Part shown: piece by piece, positions 30,943-43,309 of the stretch
Layout of the letters: each line of letters starts with the position of its first letter
Position numbering within the stretch: position 1 is the first letter of the stretch
Origin: Ascaphus truei
Taxonomy: Eukaryota; Chordata; Amphibia; Anura; Ascaphidae
Assembly: GCA_036426205.1 (NCBI GenBank)
Contig: CM071568.1
Span: 52,820,066 to 52,884,065, forward strand
Reading direction: 5' to 3'
DNA length: 64,000 bases
Translations under genes and position numbers: made by a program
Notes under the pieces: model-generated
The model's input: the letters and a program-made list of their open reading frames with translations, nothing else
The model's database searches: none
What the model was told of the DNA's origin: nothing

Positions 30943-33900
30943 TCAAGGGAGAACGCATCTGCAACTATCATAGCAGAAGGTATCTCTCTCTACTCCCGGG
31001 ATGTCCGTCTGGGCCAACCAAGGCATCCAGGTTTTTAGGTACATTTTGCCAGTGTCATTAACTAAACTCGTTAATTTTTCCATCTGGCATACAAACCAAA
31101 TTCTGTTCCGAATCTTGGAAATTGGTGGAATTTCGAGTTGTTTCCATAATGCTGCGATCTCACACCGAGTTGCTGTTGCGAAATAGGCAACCAATTTATT
31201 ACTTGATTTGTTCAATCCCAGTGTCGGCCTGTTCAGTAGGAACCGCCACGGGTCTAAAGGGATTTTGAGGTTAAGAATCCTCTCGAGCCAATCTCTAATT
31301 TCTCGCCATAGCGGTCTAATCCGCGGGCAAGACCACAGCATATGTAACAGGTCAGCTGTTGCTCCGCTCTGTCTAGGGCACAGTGGGGAGTACCCTGGTA
31401 CAAATTTAGATAATTTAATGGGAGTGTGATACCAGCGCATTAACACTTTATATGCGTTCTCCCTTAATGTCGTGCAGATAGAACTCTTAGCAGTCGCCGT
31501 AATAATCTTAGCCCATTCCTCTTCATCTAATATTTCACCCAAATCCTTCTCCCACTGGTCCATGTATTTAAGTTTGTGGTCGACTTTTACCCCTGAACCG
31601 ATCACTTCTCTGTACAATTGCGATGTGAGTCCCCGGGTATCAGTCTCAACTAGACAGAGCTTTTCAAACATGGTTAATGGGAGTCTGGGGGTAACACTAT
31701 TGTAAAATGCTCGCAGTTGGAGGTATCTAAATGTCTCTGAGGGGGGAGGTTCTTTTCCGCTCTAATTTGTTCAAAGGGCTTAATATCTTTCCTCCCCTCC
31801 AGATCTCAAAGTCTATGTATGCCCAATTGTTTCCAAATTGTAAATTCCTTTCTGTACAAGCCTGGAGCAAAATCTGGGTTGCCCCAAATCGGGGTCATCA
31901 GCGTTCCTCTAGATGAAAGTGTGCTCTTACATTTATTGGCCTCCCAGATAGCCAGTGAGTTAGCCATTGAGGCCAGCGGCTTTTTTATCAGCTTCAAGGC
32001 TGTTTTGGGTAACCAGATCAAGCTTTTCAACTCTATTGGGGAGCAAGCTTCACTCTCCAATGCAACCCATCTCTTCGAATCAGGGCTTGTGTGCCATTTG
32101 GGAGATTTGGCATAATTGTGCTGCTTTGTAGTAGGATAGCAAACAAGGTACCGCCAGCCCTCCCGCTAATGTTGTTTTTTTTAGAATCATACCCTTTACT
32201 CTCGGCTTTTTCCCCTCCCATATAAATTTGGTTATAGCAGACTGAAGTGAGAGTATGTCCTTCAGTCTAAGTGGCACCGGTAGTGTCTGAAACAAATAAA
32301 GGATGCATGGGAGGAGATTCATCTTTATGCTATATATCCTGCCGATCCAAGATATTTTGAAAGCCGCCCACTTCCTAATATCATCTTTTAGATCGCGGAT
32401 CAGCTTGGGATAATTTGCTTGGTAGATACCGTTGAATTCTTTGGGGATAAGCACTCCTAAATATTTCACTCCTTGGGTCGGCCAATTAAAATTGAAGTTG
32501 ATCTGTATCAACTTTTCTGTCTCTTTCGGGAGGCTTATATTCAGCGCTTCAGACTTGGATTGGTTAATCTTAAAGCCTGAGATGTTATGAAATTTCCCTA
32601 ACAAGTTGAAGAGGTTCGGTAAAGAAGTAAGAGGACTCGAGATCGTCAACAACACATCATCCACGTAGAGCGCTACTTTGTGCGTTTGTGTGCCGGTCTC
32701 AATTCCCCGCACATCAGGGTTATTTCTGATTTGGGCTGCCAAAGGCTCCATGCACAATGCGAATAAAAGTGGGGATAACGGACACCCCTGTCTGGTGCCC
32801 CTTTTATTTTGAAGAGGTCTGATGGGAAGCCCTGGTGTATTACTTTTGCTGCCGGACCTCTATACAATGGCAGGATCGCATTACACACTTTGTCCCCGAA
32901 CCCAAACTCTCCAAGCGTGGCTGTCAGATAGGACCAGTCAATCCTGTCAAAGACTTTTTCTGCATCCAGACTCAACACCATAACTGGAATCTTACATGTA
33001 TTGGCTATATCTATCAGATCAATAATCCGTCGAGTGTTATCTGCGGCTTGTCAACCCTTAATAAACCCGACTTGATCTGGGTGTATGAGTCTGGGCAGGA
33101 TGTGACTTAATCTGTTGGCCAATAATTTGGCGTAAATTTTGATGACGGTATTAATAAGTGATATGGGCCTGTAGCTTGAACAATCTAATGGGTCTTTCCC
33201 AGGCTTATATATTACTGAAATAGACGCTTGGAGCATCCGGGAACGCAGCCCCTTCCAGCACTGCATTAAACATTCTGAGGAGATGTGGTCCCAGAAGCTT
33301 AATATATTTTTTATAATATAGGTTCGAAAACCCATCTGGCCCGGGAGCCTTTGATGGTTTAAGGTCCTGGATGACCTGGGTAAGTTCCTCTATCGTAAAG
33401 TCAGCCCCTAGTATTTCCCTCTCCGAACCCTTCAATCTTGGCAGTTGTGAGCTCTTCAGGAAATCCCTCAGAGCCCTTTTCGTTTTACCGTTATGTGCCA
33501 CCTTTTCTCCGTTATACAGATCTTCATAAAAGCTCCTGAATTCCTCCACTATAAGTTTTGGGTTAGCTGTAGTGGCTCCTGTTTTTAGCCTCAGCTCCCG
33601 TATGCTATAGTTTGGGTGTCTGTTCCTCAATTTGTTAGCCAGCAGGGTATCTGGTTTGTTAGATTTTTCATAAAATCGCCTCCTAGACCAACTCAATGTG
33701 TTGTCCGCCTGGGAGGTCAAGACTAAATTAAGCTTAATTCTAGTATTATGGATTTCTTTGAGAAGAGCCGAGTTATGACCCTGTTTATGTTTGAGTAGCT
33801 GTTCCCTTAGTTTAGATTGCAGGGTGGCAATTTTCTCGTTTCTCTCCCTCTTTCTCTTCCCTGCTAACTTAATTAGGGTCCCTCTCAGGGTTGCATTGTG

Positions 33901-34755
33901 TGCCTCCCATATAACTGAATGGGACTGAACACTACCAGTATTAATTTTGAAAAATTGATCTATTTCTTTGCCAATTACTTGTTCTAACTCTGGAACCTTG
34001 ATAAGTGCTTCGTTAAGTTTCCAGTTTGCTCCCCGTCTGTCCAGGAATTTTTGGGTGCACCGTAGCTCTATGGGCGCATGATCCGACCATGAAATATCAT
34101 GGATCCCTGAATGGGGGATCTTCGGGACCAGTCTGCTAGAGACAAAGAAGTAATCGATTCGGCTGTAGGTGGAATGGGGATGGGAGAAGAAAGTATAGTC
34201 CCTTTCTAACGGACGCATCTCCCTCCAGATGTCTGCCAATTGACTTTCAACCAGTACTCCTTGCAAGGCTTCTATGTAGCTTCTCTTGTTGGGTTTGTAT
34301 GGGCCTGATCTATCCATTTTCGGATTAACTGCCACATTGAAGTCTCCTGCTAGTATTATATCTCCTCTAGCCACTAACTTTAATGTGTGGAAGAACTTCT
34401 TAAGGAAAGACGGGTCCTGCTCACACGGGGCATAGACCGAAGCCAGCGTTATTGGCTGAGCTTGTATGGTTCCCACAATCACTAGAAACCTGCCGTCCCC
34501 GTCTCTCTTGACCACCTCTTCTATGAATGGGAGGTTATTATGAAGCAGGATTGCTACCCCTCTCTTTTTCTCATTCTTTGCGGAGGAAAGATAAAATCTC
34601 TTGAAGCTCTTATCCCAGTATTTGGGGGCGCTTTTACCGCTGAAATGAGTCTCCTGGAGTAGCACTACATCTGCCTGCTTACGTTTATAATCCGCCATAG
34701 CCACTCTACATTTCCCCGGGCTGTTCAAGCCCTTAGTATTGTGGGGGGGACTATG
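30943..34755 (-). pseudogene. L1 ORF2 (endonuclease-reverse transcriptase), frameshifted
   Basis: The longest piece (34728-33205) begins with NTKGLNSPGKCRVAMADYKR and has the AP-endonuclease motifs ADVVLLQETHF, LASVYAPCEQD, ILAGDFNVAVN, YSRIDYFFVS and SDHAPIEL, then RT entry [13 protein letters not shown]. Later frames give [20 protein letters not shown] and [10 protein letters not shown] (33335-33051), VLSLDAEKVFDRIDWSY (32981-32673), the catalytic YVDD at 32667-32656, and the C-terminal cysteine-rich GATADLLHMLWSCPRIRPLW (31671-30943). At least five frame changes make it inactive; both enzymes' key residues are still readable. It would make the nick and cDNA during target-primed reverse transcription. 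Confidence 0.9.
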
Positions 34756-34759
34756 ATCA

Positions 34760-35503
34760 ACGACATTGTACTTTGTCTTGTTTGCTACTAAATACTCTAT
34801 CTTTATTATAGAACTGTTGCGACCGGGGCCGCTCCGAAATATGAACCCAACCCAGGGTCAGATCCCGCGCCACAGGGGGAGGGGAGGGGTGGGAGAGGGA
34901 AGAAAGGTGGGGAAAGAACAAAACAATTGAGGGGCCGAGGCTGACCATGGTCAACAACGGTCCCTTTGCCAAAGGGCCTACCTTAATCCTCGGGAGGTCC
35001 AGGAGGGACCCCCCGAACCTCGACCACCGCCGGTGGTTGGGTGCCCGAGGGACTTGTCTGTGCAAGAAGGTGACACACCTCAGTGCACAACTCGAGACGC
35101 AGGCAGCCGACCCAGGTGGTCCCGACTCCGGCACCTTCCATCAAATAATGTTATGAACTTTATCTATTTAAACTGTATACCTGAAATAACCAGTGTGGGT
35201 ACAATACGAAACCTATTTACAGCGAACCTAAACATTTTTTAAACAATCATCCCCGGATTTATAATAATCCTAACCCCTCTTGCTCGGCGCGAACTTCCTC
35301 ACAGCGGCAGAGTCCGGTACGGTCAACCCCCTCCCTCCTCCGAGGCCCCCTTTAATCGGGGTTTCTGCCCTCGTAACTATGTTGTGTAATGTGTTAGCTG
35401 ATCTTCGAACCACGTCCCTCCAAGGCCCCAGTCCATTGGTGTTCCCTCCCCGCCAAGTGAGTTCCTTAATCATTTTGTCCGACTCCCCGCCCCCCTTCCC
35501 CTT

Positions 35504-35542
<39 letters not shown>

Positions 35543-36548
35543 AGCATCCTTAACTCCTGCATGGGGGTTTTTTCCTCCTTGTGGGATCGGTGTAGCTTGA
35601 GTGGGGTTTGCGGACCTGGATCAGCAGTGGCATATAGTGACAACATTCTCACCCTCCTTTTCTCTGAGCAGAGCAACTTAGCGTCCCCCCCATCAGTTCC
35701 CTCATGGATTCCGACTACAGGTAGGTGGAGAGAAAGGTTAATTACCCCGACCGAAGTGTAAAAGGATGCCCACCTCAGTTCTTACCCCCCTAACAAACGT
35801 CTTGCCCCCTCTATAAATCTGGACTGGTAGCTCTCCTTTCTACTCTCATCCTACCAAAGAAGCACCTCTATCCCTTCCTCCCTCTAAGGATCCCCACCTT
35901 CCCTTCTCATCTAATCAGCAGCTCTTAGGACCTCCCTCTCCCTCGCCCCGCCTCCCATTCCCTCCTCCCTCCCTGTCCCCCCTCTCTGTCCCCCCCCTCA
36001 CTCTGTCCCCCCCCTCACTCACCCCCCCTCTCTCTTGCTCCCCTCTCCTCTCTCATTCCCTCCCCCCTCTCCCTCCTCCCCTCCCCCTCACGTGTGGTAT
36101 ACTTATTTAATTATTTTATTGGGCCGCCACAACTCTCTCGCATCTCTCCGTTCTCTCCTGCTCTCCGCCGGTGGGCCTCCTGTTCCTGTCAGCTTCCCTC
36201 TCGGAGAAACTCCGGAGGCCAGCCGGGTCCAATGCCCACTCCTGCCACAAGAGGGCTCTCTCAGCGATCCTTCATTCAGCTTCGTCAGCGCCGCCATGCC
36301 GCATCACGCCAACAGGGGTCTCCCTTGCTCCGCTCTCCTGCTGCTACCAAGATGGCTGAGCTGCTAGTTCCCGCCACCAGGGGTCTTCTTCTCCCTCGTA
36401 CTCCTCAGGGTAAGGTTAAAATGGCCACTACGCTCCCTTCCCGCCACCAGAGGGACCCGCTACTCACAGCCTACTTTGGATGAAGATCAGCGCCGGGGCT
36501 GGCTCCTTTAAGTCCATGCTTTGGGGATGATTGACAACGGAGGGAAGC
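34760..36548 (-). other. Long ORF1-ORF2 spacer of the L1
   Basis: About 1.8 kb without an L1-like frame between ORF1 and ORF2, where most L1s have under 100 bp. It is C-rich on the plus strand, with a poly(C) of 38 at 35505-35542 and several C-rich tracts at 35930-36095. The second L1 has a comparable 1.6-kb stretch upstream of its ORF2, so the spacer seems to belong to the subfamily. Confidence 0.6.
35505..35542. repeat. Poly(C) run of 38
   Basis: An uninterrupted C homopolymer on the plus strand (G in the L1 RNA). Homopolymer length is uncertain in any assembly. Confidence 0.95.
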
Positions 36549-37526
36549 TTATGCTTGGTGTTTGCTCCCTGTCTGCCCCACACGCCTCCAAGACGTCTCC
36601 GGAGCTGGATCCTCTGCTGGACGCTGCTGCTCAGGACCCAGGGCAGAGACAGGTAGGCCAATTTTCTTTAGGAACTCCTCTCCCCCTTCCATGTGCTTTA
36701 GAGTCAATGCCACGCCATTTTTTATTACCATTAGTCTGAATGGAAACAGCCATCTGTAACGGACTCCATTATCCCGTAGGGCTCTGGTGATTGCAGACAG
36801 GGCTCTCCTTTTTGACAGGGTTTGTGGGGCAAGGTCCTGAAACACCTGAAGTCTCACTCCCTCATATTCCAGGGATTTAGTGGATCTGGTGATTTGGCAA
36901 ATACTTTCCTTTATTTTAAAGTAGGGCATCCTGATGATTATATCCCTCGGCGGATCACCTTGTTGCGGTCTGGAACGCAGCACCCGGTGACATCTGTCGA
37001 ATTGCAGGTCTGCTTCGGTCTTGTCCGGCAGAATATGTAGGAGCCACCCAGAGGCAAACTCCTCTGGGTCCGACACCGACTCCGGGACCCCCCGCAGGCG
37101 TATGTTATTACGCCGGTCACGGTTCTTAGAGTCCTCCTGTCTGTCCTGCATGTCAGCAATCATTTTATATAATTGGGATGTGGATTTCTCATTTTTTTGT
37201 ATGGAGCTAGTGTGTGCATCAACTTTATTTTCGAGAGTGTTGGTTCTTTCACCTATGCCATCAATATCCTTTCTGAGCTCCCAAAGTTCTTTCTGGAAAA
37301 AGGTCTTCATCTCTGTACAGAACACTTTCATGTCCTTTCTGGTGACCCAATCTTGGTCCGAGACCTCCGCTGTGCTCGCGGGTCTGCTCGTGGACCTTTC
37401 GCTCTCTGAATCAGAGCCCGCCATTTGCCTGCTGTCCTCTCCTCCGCTCCCCTGCGTCGGCTCGCCTTTTTGGAAGTAGTCGGTCACCACCGAGGTTCTC
37501 TTGCGGGATCCAGCTCTCTTTGGCAT
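36549..37526 (-). CDS. L1 ORF1 protein, intact
   Basis: 325 codons with no break. Residues 1-60 are basic/acidic and unstructured (MPKRAGSRKRTSVVTDYFQK start); about 62-125 are a heptad-rich coiled coil (trimerisation); RRNNIRLRGVPE at 138-149 opens the RRM-like domain; the C-terminal domain has GDPPRDIIIRMPYFKIKESI and ALSAITRALRDNGVRYRW. This is the L1 ORF1 RNA-binding chaperone (transposase_22 family) and is of normal length. It is likely translatable, so it could act in trans for other copies. Confidence 0.93.
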   Translation of the reverse strand: MPKRAGSRKRTSVVTDYFQKGEPTQGSGGEDSRQMAGSDSESERSTSRPASTAEVSDQDWVTRKDMKVFCTEMKTFFQKELWELRKDIDGIGERTNTLENKVDAHTSSIQKNEKSTSQLYKMIADMQDRQEDSKNRDRRNNIRLRGVPESVSDPEEFASGWLLHILPDKTEADLQFDRCHRVLRSRPQQGDPPRDIIIRMPYFKIKESICQITRSTKSLEYEGVRLQVFQDLAPQTLSKRRALSAITRALRDNGVRYRWLFPFRLMVIKNGVALTLKHMEGGEEFLKKIGLPVSALGPEQQRPAEDPAPETSWRRVGQTGSKHQA

Positions 37527-37684
37527 ACTTGGGGGCTCCGGTCACAGAATTTCAGCTTTTCGCTGCGTTTCACTGGCTTTATTGATGTATATAATTATAT
37601 AATTATGCCGGTAGGGACGGAGACTCTTACTTAGGCATCCATACACCTAGCCGCCGCGCATGCGCCTCCGATATCTTTCTCTTT

Positions 37685-38459
37685 AATGCTAGGTGAACCT
37701 GATGTTTCACATAACGTGTAGCTTCGTAAAGGGTCTGGATAAGATTAACTTCAAATTGAAGTGTGACCTAATAAGTGCATTGTTAAATAGCTGCATTAAC
37801 TGCAACAGAAGTCTGGGGTTTTGCCATGTTAATGGGAGCACCTCTTTTGCATAGGATTATCACTAACATCTGTTATAGCTAGCACACTGAAACTGCACTA
37901 AACTCTGCACCATGGAGCCTTGAAGATCCTGTTAGCACCCAACGATATATATTAACTTCAGTTAGCGCATTGTTAAGTAAATAACAAAGTTCTGTGCACC
38001 TGGGCCAAATAGAGCTCCTTCATTTTCTTCCCAAGCTTCCCTGGTAGGAGCTTTTACATGGTGGCTAGTATGCGTGTGAAAAAAATCATGCTGTAGCTGA
38101 CATCGATATTTAACATTTAAAGAATGTGCAGCAAATCTTTGCAGTAAAGAACAAGAGACAATTGAATGGGATTCAAGAAGCCTAGCTTGAGCACTCTCAT
38201 CCTAATAAGTGACCATCTTAAGTACGTTTTCACCCGTAGCCATAGTTGTATACCGACTTCTCAAGAGGTGCTTGTTATGCACTCGACTAACATCAGGGCT
38301 TTGTGTGTGAATTGTTTCTTTTTTCAATATCCCAGCAGCACAAATAGGGTACTTAACTTTCTTCAGAATGTCAGTCAGTTATTGTTGTCTAACACATGCA
38401 ATACGTTTTAACATATTGAGAAAAAGAAGGTACAGTAACTATGCAATTAAACTGGATTA
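37685..38459. other. No identifiable feature
   Basis: Moderately AT-rich DNA. Bases 37760-37990 look repeat-derived (GCATTGTTAAATAGCTGC style) but match no family I can name. Confidence 0.4.
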
Positions 38460-38792
38460 CAGGCATACCCCGCATTAACGTACGCAATGGGACCGGAACA
38501 TGTATGTAAAGCGAAAATGTACTTAAAGTGAAGCACTATCTTTTCCCCCACTTATTGATGCATATACTGTACTGCAATCGGCATATACGTGCATAACTGA
38601 TGTAAATAACGCATTTGTAACAGGCTCTATAGTCTCCCAGCTTGCGCACAGCTTCGGTACAGGTAGGGAGCCGGTATTGCTGTTCAGGATGTGCTGACAG
38701 GCGCATGCGCGAGCTGCAGTTTGCCTATTGGGCGAAATGTCCTTACTCACGAGTGTACTGAAAGTGAGTGTCCTTAAACCGGGGTATGCCTG
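38460..38792. mobile_element. pogo/Tigger-like MITE
   Basis: A 333-bp element with terminal inverted repeats CAGGCATACCCCGCATTAAC and, from the other end, CAGGCATACCCCGGTTTAAG. It is flanked by a TA duplication (38458-38459, 38793-38794). The CAGGCATACC start is typical of Tigger elements. No transposase. Confidence 0.8.
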
Positions 38793-38794
38793 TA

Positions 38795-39159
38795 ATTTGG
38801 ACAAAAAGTTTACTATAGTACACTATATTCCCCATTATTCTGCTATAATGTAATTACATTTTATTGTTTGATAAATCTGGTGCAGTATTTTGTACCAGTT
38901 TTGCTTCCGATTTGCAGCCTGGAGACTTTGATAAATATCCTCCTTTGTTCTAACAATTCTTTTTCTTAAGAAGGCCTCTTTCTTGCACCGTGTTGAAAAT
39001 CCTTGATGTATCTGAATGTTTCAATAAAATGCCCCTTCTCCATTATCTCTTTCAAACTGTACATGCCGAGATCTACAGATGTCATAAGACTTATTGTCCC
39101 CAGCACCGTGGACAAACGTCAGTGGCACTGGGGACAGTCAATCACGCTGCAGGGGCTAC
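38795..39159. other. No identifiable feature
   Basis: AT-rich flank of the MITE. No exon or repeat recognised. Confidence 0.4.
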
Positions 39160-39640
39160 ATGCTCCTGAATGGGCTACTGTAACGGATGTGCTTGCCACA
39201 AACCAGGACCGGACCGCAGGGCTGATGTGGGGATAGAGAAACACCGACCCGAGACCGCGAAGCCGGGTCCGGATTGTGAATTCCGTCGTCGTGGGTAGCC
39301 AGGTCGGGGTTGGAGAGATCAGAGAAAATGAAGTCCAGGCTGGGGTCAAGGCAGGCGACACAGGAGAGATGGTTGAGGTCACTTTAGGGAAGGCTTCAGT
39401 GAAGTAGCTGCAGCACACGGGACAGCCTCCGGAACGGAGCAACTACAGCATGGCGCTTAAGTACTGCGAGGAGGAGGGCACCAGGTCTGTCTCATGATTG
39501 GTGAAGCCCCGGCCTGATGTCACCACCTCCCGCTGTCACTCAAGTGCAGCTCCTCAAAGTGGGAAAACCCCATATCAACTACTGGCAACCTGATTGTACC
39601 AGGGTTTACTGCCAGCACAAGGGCAGAACAGTAGCCATCA
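39160..39640 (-). mobile_element. Possible solo LTR
   Basis: A GC-rich segment with sharp composition edges. On the minus strand it has the pyrimidine-rich style of a Ty3/gypsy LTR. No clear TG/CA ends, duplication or primer site, so this is only a suggestion. Confidence 0.3.
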
Positions 39641-39659
39641 GGTGACCTGGCTACATAGG

Positions 39660-40060
39660 TAATATGCATCTACTGATTCACCATCTACCGTACTTCTTTG
39701 TCACTCAGTTCAAAACAATCAAATTCCATGTTGCCTGGAATCTTATAAATTCACCCATACTTTCTTCCATCTCTGTTTCCATTAGTTACCCCACTACTGA
39801 CGTCAGGCTCACTGACAGACAATTACCAGCCTCTTCAATACTTCCACTTTTGTGACTTGGGCCAACTGTAGGTTTGCCCTCCTGAAGTCTACCGGACGTA
39901 ATAGTGACTGACTGAACAGATTTGGTAGTAGTGTTGTGAGCACCTCTCTAAGCTAAGATCATTGGGTGTGTCCTGTCTGGCCCCATTGATTTGTGCAGTT
40001 TACGTTTTGAAATCTCAATCTGGATTTGTTACCTCCTTCCCATTTATATTTTGTCCCTTC
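39660..40060 (-). pseudogene. CR1-type LINE fragment, endonuclease-RT linker
   Basis: Minus-strand frames give RKLHKSMGPDRTHPM, then EGKPTVGPSHKSGSIEEAGN and CLSVSLTSVVG, a decayed version of the CR1 passage K(S)xGPDxIHPR...DxGNYRPVSLTSVxGK that starts its RT. Stops abound. It is a separate copy from the one at 5965-7480. Confidence 0.6.
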
Positions 40061-40164
40061 ACTTTGTACTGTGAAGAAAGCAAAAAAAAAAAAAATTATC
40101 TAGGAAGTAGGCTACACCTTTGTCTCCCTCTACACGACCTCCCTTTTCTGTCTTTAGTCTTACT

Positions 40165-40330
40165 ATTCTTTATGTATCTATATCTTTATTTATATAGGGC
40201 CATTAACGTACATAGCGCTTCCCTGCAGTAATACACATGACATAATATAAATAACACATAATGGGAAGAAGTGCTTCAGACATAAAAGTGACATTTAGGA
40301 AAAGGCATCCATGAGTAATACACACACACA
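40165..40330 (-). mobile_element. L2/Rex-type LINE 3' tail
   Basis: ATCTTTATTTATATAGGGCC, GTACATAGCGCTTC and AAGTGCTTCAGACATAAAAG match 2050-2220 in the same orientation. Confidence 0.65.
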
Positions 40331-40910
40331 CGTCTGTACTGTATATATAATAACAACCTTTACTATGAACCATAAACAGTACCCTGTACCACTCAGTATA
40401 ACAACCCCAACTCTGTACCACCAATGAGTGTCCCCAAAGTACATTAGATGCTAGGCACCAATACCCTGATGTCCTTTTCCTCAATGTCCGGGCCCACCCA
40501 AGAGTGTAAGGAGTAGCGCTACCCCATGGTGCACTTGTGAGGTACCTGCCGAGTACTCCAGTACTCGTCTGGCCGACTTAGCGATGGGGATCTGCTGATC
40601 CAGCGACATAACTGTCCACGATGGCATCCACCTCGGCGTTGGGTGGTCTCCAGTAGGAGGGTCCCACCTTTAAGAGTCTCTGTACATAGGTGGTCTGGGC
40701 CCAGACCACAGGCCGCAATCACTGCGTGGTTCCTGTGTGTCCCTGACACTACTCAGTGCACCCCGCCACCGGCACCCGCGTGCCCCCGCAACACAATTGG
40801 AGACAAGGGGCTAAAGGGGGTCCCTGGCCACATTAACATTTAGAAAATGTTCATTTTCAACAGGATTCAAACTTATGTAACATCACCCCACTTTTGATTT
40901 CAGAAAGACA
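40331..40910. other. Unclassified, partly GC-rich
   Basis: Bases 40480-40830 are GC-rich and LTR-like, without definable ends. No protein frame is convincing. Confidence 0.3.
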
Positions 40911-41190
40911 AATTTATATCTACACGTCATTTTGTAGTATGTCATGGAAAGTTGCTGGTCTCCGACAGGAAGTAAACAGCAACATATGCATTGAAAACAA
41001 ACATGGGCAAATAAATCGGAATAGAGGAGAAAGGGAGTGAAGTGAAGAGAGACGGAGGGATGGAGGGAAAGGAGGGACAGCTGTACCGGAAGACAGACTT
41101 AAAAATAAATGTAGGAAAGGTGAGGAAGTAAATAATACATTTGGTTGAAACAATATTGCATAAACTATATGATGTGAATTCAGAAAACAG

Positions 41191-41248
<58 letters not shown>

Positions 41249-42279
41249 GTTTATTTTTATTTCTAAATTGTTAATAAAAATAAAATCTTCAAGCTTTTTC
41301 AGATTTTTTAAAATGTTAAATGTATAAATAATAGGATTTGCCTCTAAATGTTAAAATTATGAATACTAAGACTTGAGGTTACAGATGAATGATAAGGTTT
41401 GTCCAGGAAGGTTCCACTGCTGGTCAGATGACATAACATCCACTGGGAGGATTTTCCATGAATCCGCCATGCTTTATGTGAAGACGTTCATCACATTTCC
41501 CTGACCTTCTCACATATATTTGTACAGGACCGGTATTCATGGAGAATGTCTGGCATTGTATCATCATAAGACAATAGAGAATCATTGTTGGATTTTGGGT
41601 TGATAGAACAGAGGAGAAGGCAGCTTTAGAAACACTGTCACAAAAAACATAACCAGACTAATTGGGTTAAGAACAGTATTTTTTATTTTACTTTAGAAGG
41701 CATATTTATTAAAAAAAACTATAAATATAAATAGTTTGTGAAAAAGGTAATAAATACATCTGATAAAAAATACAGTGTGTAAAATATACTGGATCAGCAG
41801 ATATTTTTTATTTAACAGCATAAAAAACATGCACAGTAATCGTTTAGTTTAGAAAATATTGCAGCATTGACCAGATGATTACAGCATTAACTTAGCCTAT
41901 TTCAAATTATATCACTGAGCAGTGCAAATGTTTACTTTGGCTCACTGTATTGCAACTCCAAAAATGCCATTGTGTTGTTGATTAAAACATTTGTATGAGC
42001 ATAATAAAACTCTGATTGGTAATAGTTGCAAATTGCTTGATTTCTTCATTTTCTAGAAAAAATAAAGAGATACATTTTAAATTCAAAAACTTTGACCTTC
42101 TAAGTGTGCATGTTCAAGTTAATGAAAACATTGGGGGTGAAGTTGAATAATTTTCCACCTGCTTCAGTGTATCAAGATATTGTTGTAAATTTTGCACCAT
42201 GTGCGTCTGTGTGTGATTTGGAGAATGTCAATAGGAGTTAGGCAGGAGTTATATGATGCACAGATTAAAATGAGATGTA
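40911..42279. other. AT-rich intergenic DNA with a (TA)n run
   Basis: A TA dinucleotide run of roughly 57 bp is at 41193-41249. The rest is AT-rich unique-looking sequence in which I see no gene. Confidence 0.5.
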
Positions 42280-43045
42280 CTGTATAGCTGTAACAAGACT
42301 TACTGTCCTTGGTGCCAAGATTTCCACAGCTCTGGTGTGACTGCAATGCGGCTACAGCTTTCACAGCCCCGAGGACAGTGAGCGGCTCAGGAGGATTAAC
42401 TCTGCTGGGTTCCAATGCTTCTGAATGGGACCTGCAGAGTTAATCCTTTTGGGCCATCTGCAAGGAGAGAGAATACCAATACTCACCTACCAGATGAGCT
42501 GTGCACACCTCTGCAGCCATGTCCTCATCACTCTGTCTGGATTCGTGTTTCCGCAGCACAGGTAAGATGCAAGGCTATAGTTATTTCGCCTTAGATGACG
42601 TAGAAGCCCTAATATGGGGCTCTCCATCATGAGTGTCCACCTGTGCTGTCCAGACCCCTTGATGATGTAGATGACCAAATATGGCAATCTAGCTCCCCCT
42701 CATCTCATGATGAAGAGTCCCATATTAGGGACATCATCCAGGGGGGAAGGAAATACAGCCCTGCTTCTTACCAGCGCTGCAAAGACATGATTTCAAGCTG
42801 ACAGATGGGGACACAGCTGCAGAGGTCTGCGAAGCTCATCTGGAGGGGAGTATCGGTAATTTCTCTCCCATTCAAGCAAAAGATTACCGTTGCGGGGGTC
42901 CCATTGAAAAGCATTTACCCCCGCAGCGTCAATCCTTCCAGGCTGCAAAACTTGCAGTCTCTGTGGTTGCAGAGGGGCCGCAGATATACACATTTTCTCT
43001 GCGGCCACAATGACAATAAGTCTGCTATATCTGTATCTGTATAGC
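42280..43045. mobile_element. Foldback (fully palindromic) element
   Basis: The two halves are imperfect inverted repeats along their whole length: CTGTATAGCTG starts at both ends, GATGAGCTGTGCACACCTCT (42494) pairs with AGAGGTCTGCGAAGCTCATC (42820), and CCTAATATGGGGCTC pairs with GAGTCCCATATTAGG, with the centre near 42665. No coding capacity. It is a MITE-like foldback transposon, superfamily unknown. Confidence 0.75.
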
Positions 43046-43309
43046 TGCGTATTGAAGAAACGCTTCTTTTATCTTGTGTTTGCTTGAAAAAAATCCGCCA
43101 AGTCAGAGGTGTCAAACTTTTCTGGCTAACAATTTGCGTCAAATGTAAGAAAAAATCTCTTATATTTGATGAAAATGCAAACAAAAAATGGAACAATTCA
43201 TCAAAACGAACTTCTATGGGCACGTTCTTTACACTGATCTTACCCACTAACTAAACAAATTTAAGAAGCAAAAGTTTAAATTAAAAAAAAAAAAAAAAAG
43301 GATTGAAGA

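Larger units (their letters stand above)
30584..37669 (-). mobile_element. Full-length L1 retrotransposon
   Basis: A 7086-bp minus-strand L1: short 5' untranslated region (37669-37527), intact ORF1 (37526-36549), an unusually long GC-rich spacer (36548-34760), ORF2 with endonuclease, RT and C-terminal domain (34755-30943, frameshifted), 3' untranslated region and a short poly(A) (T-run at 30584-30590). Perfect 15-bp target duplications mark a full-length and fairly recent insertion, though ORF2 is no longer open. Confidence 0.9.
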
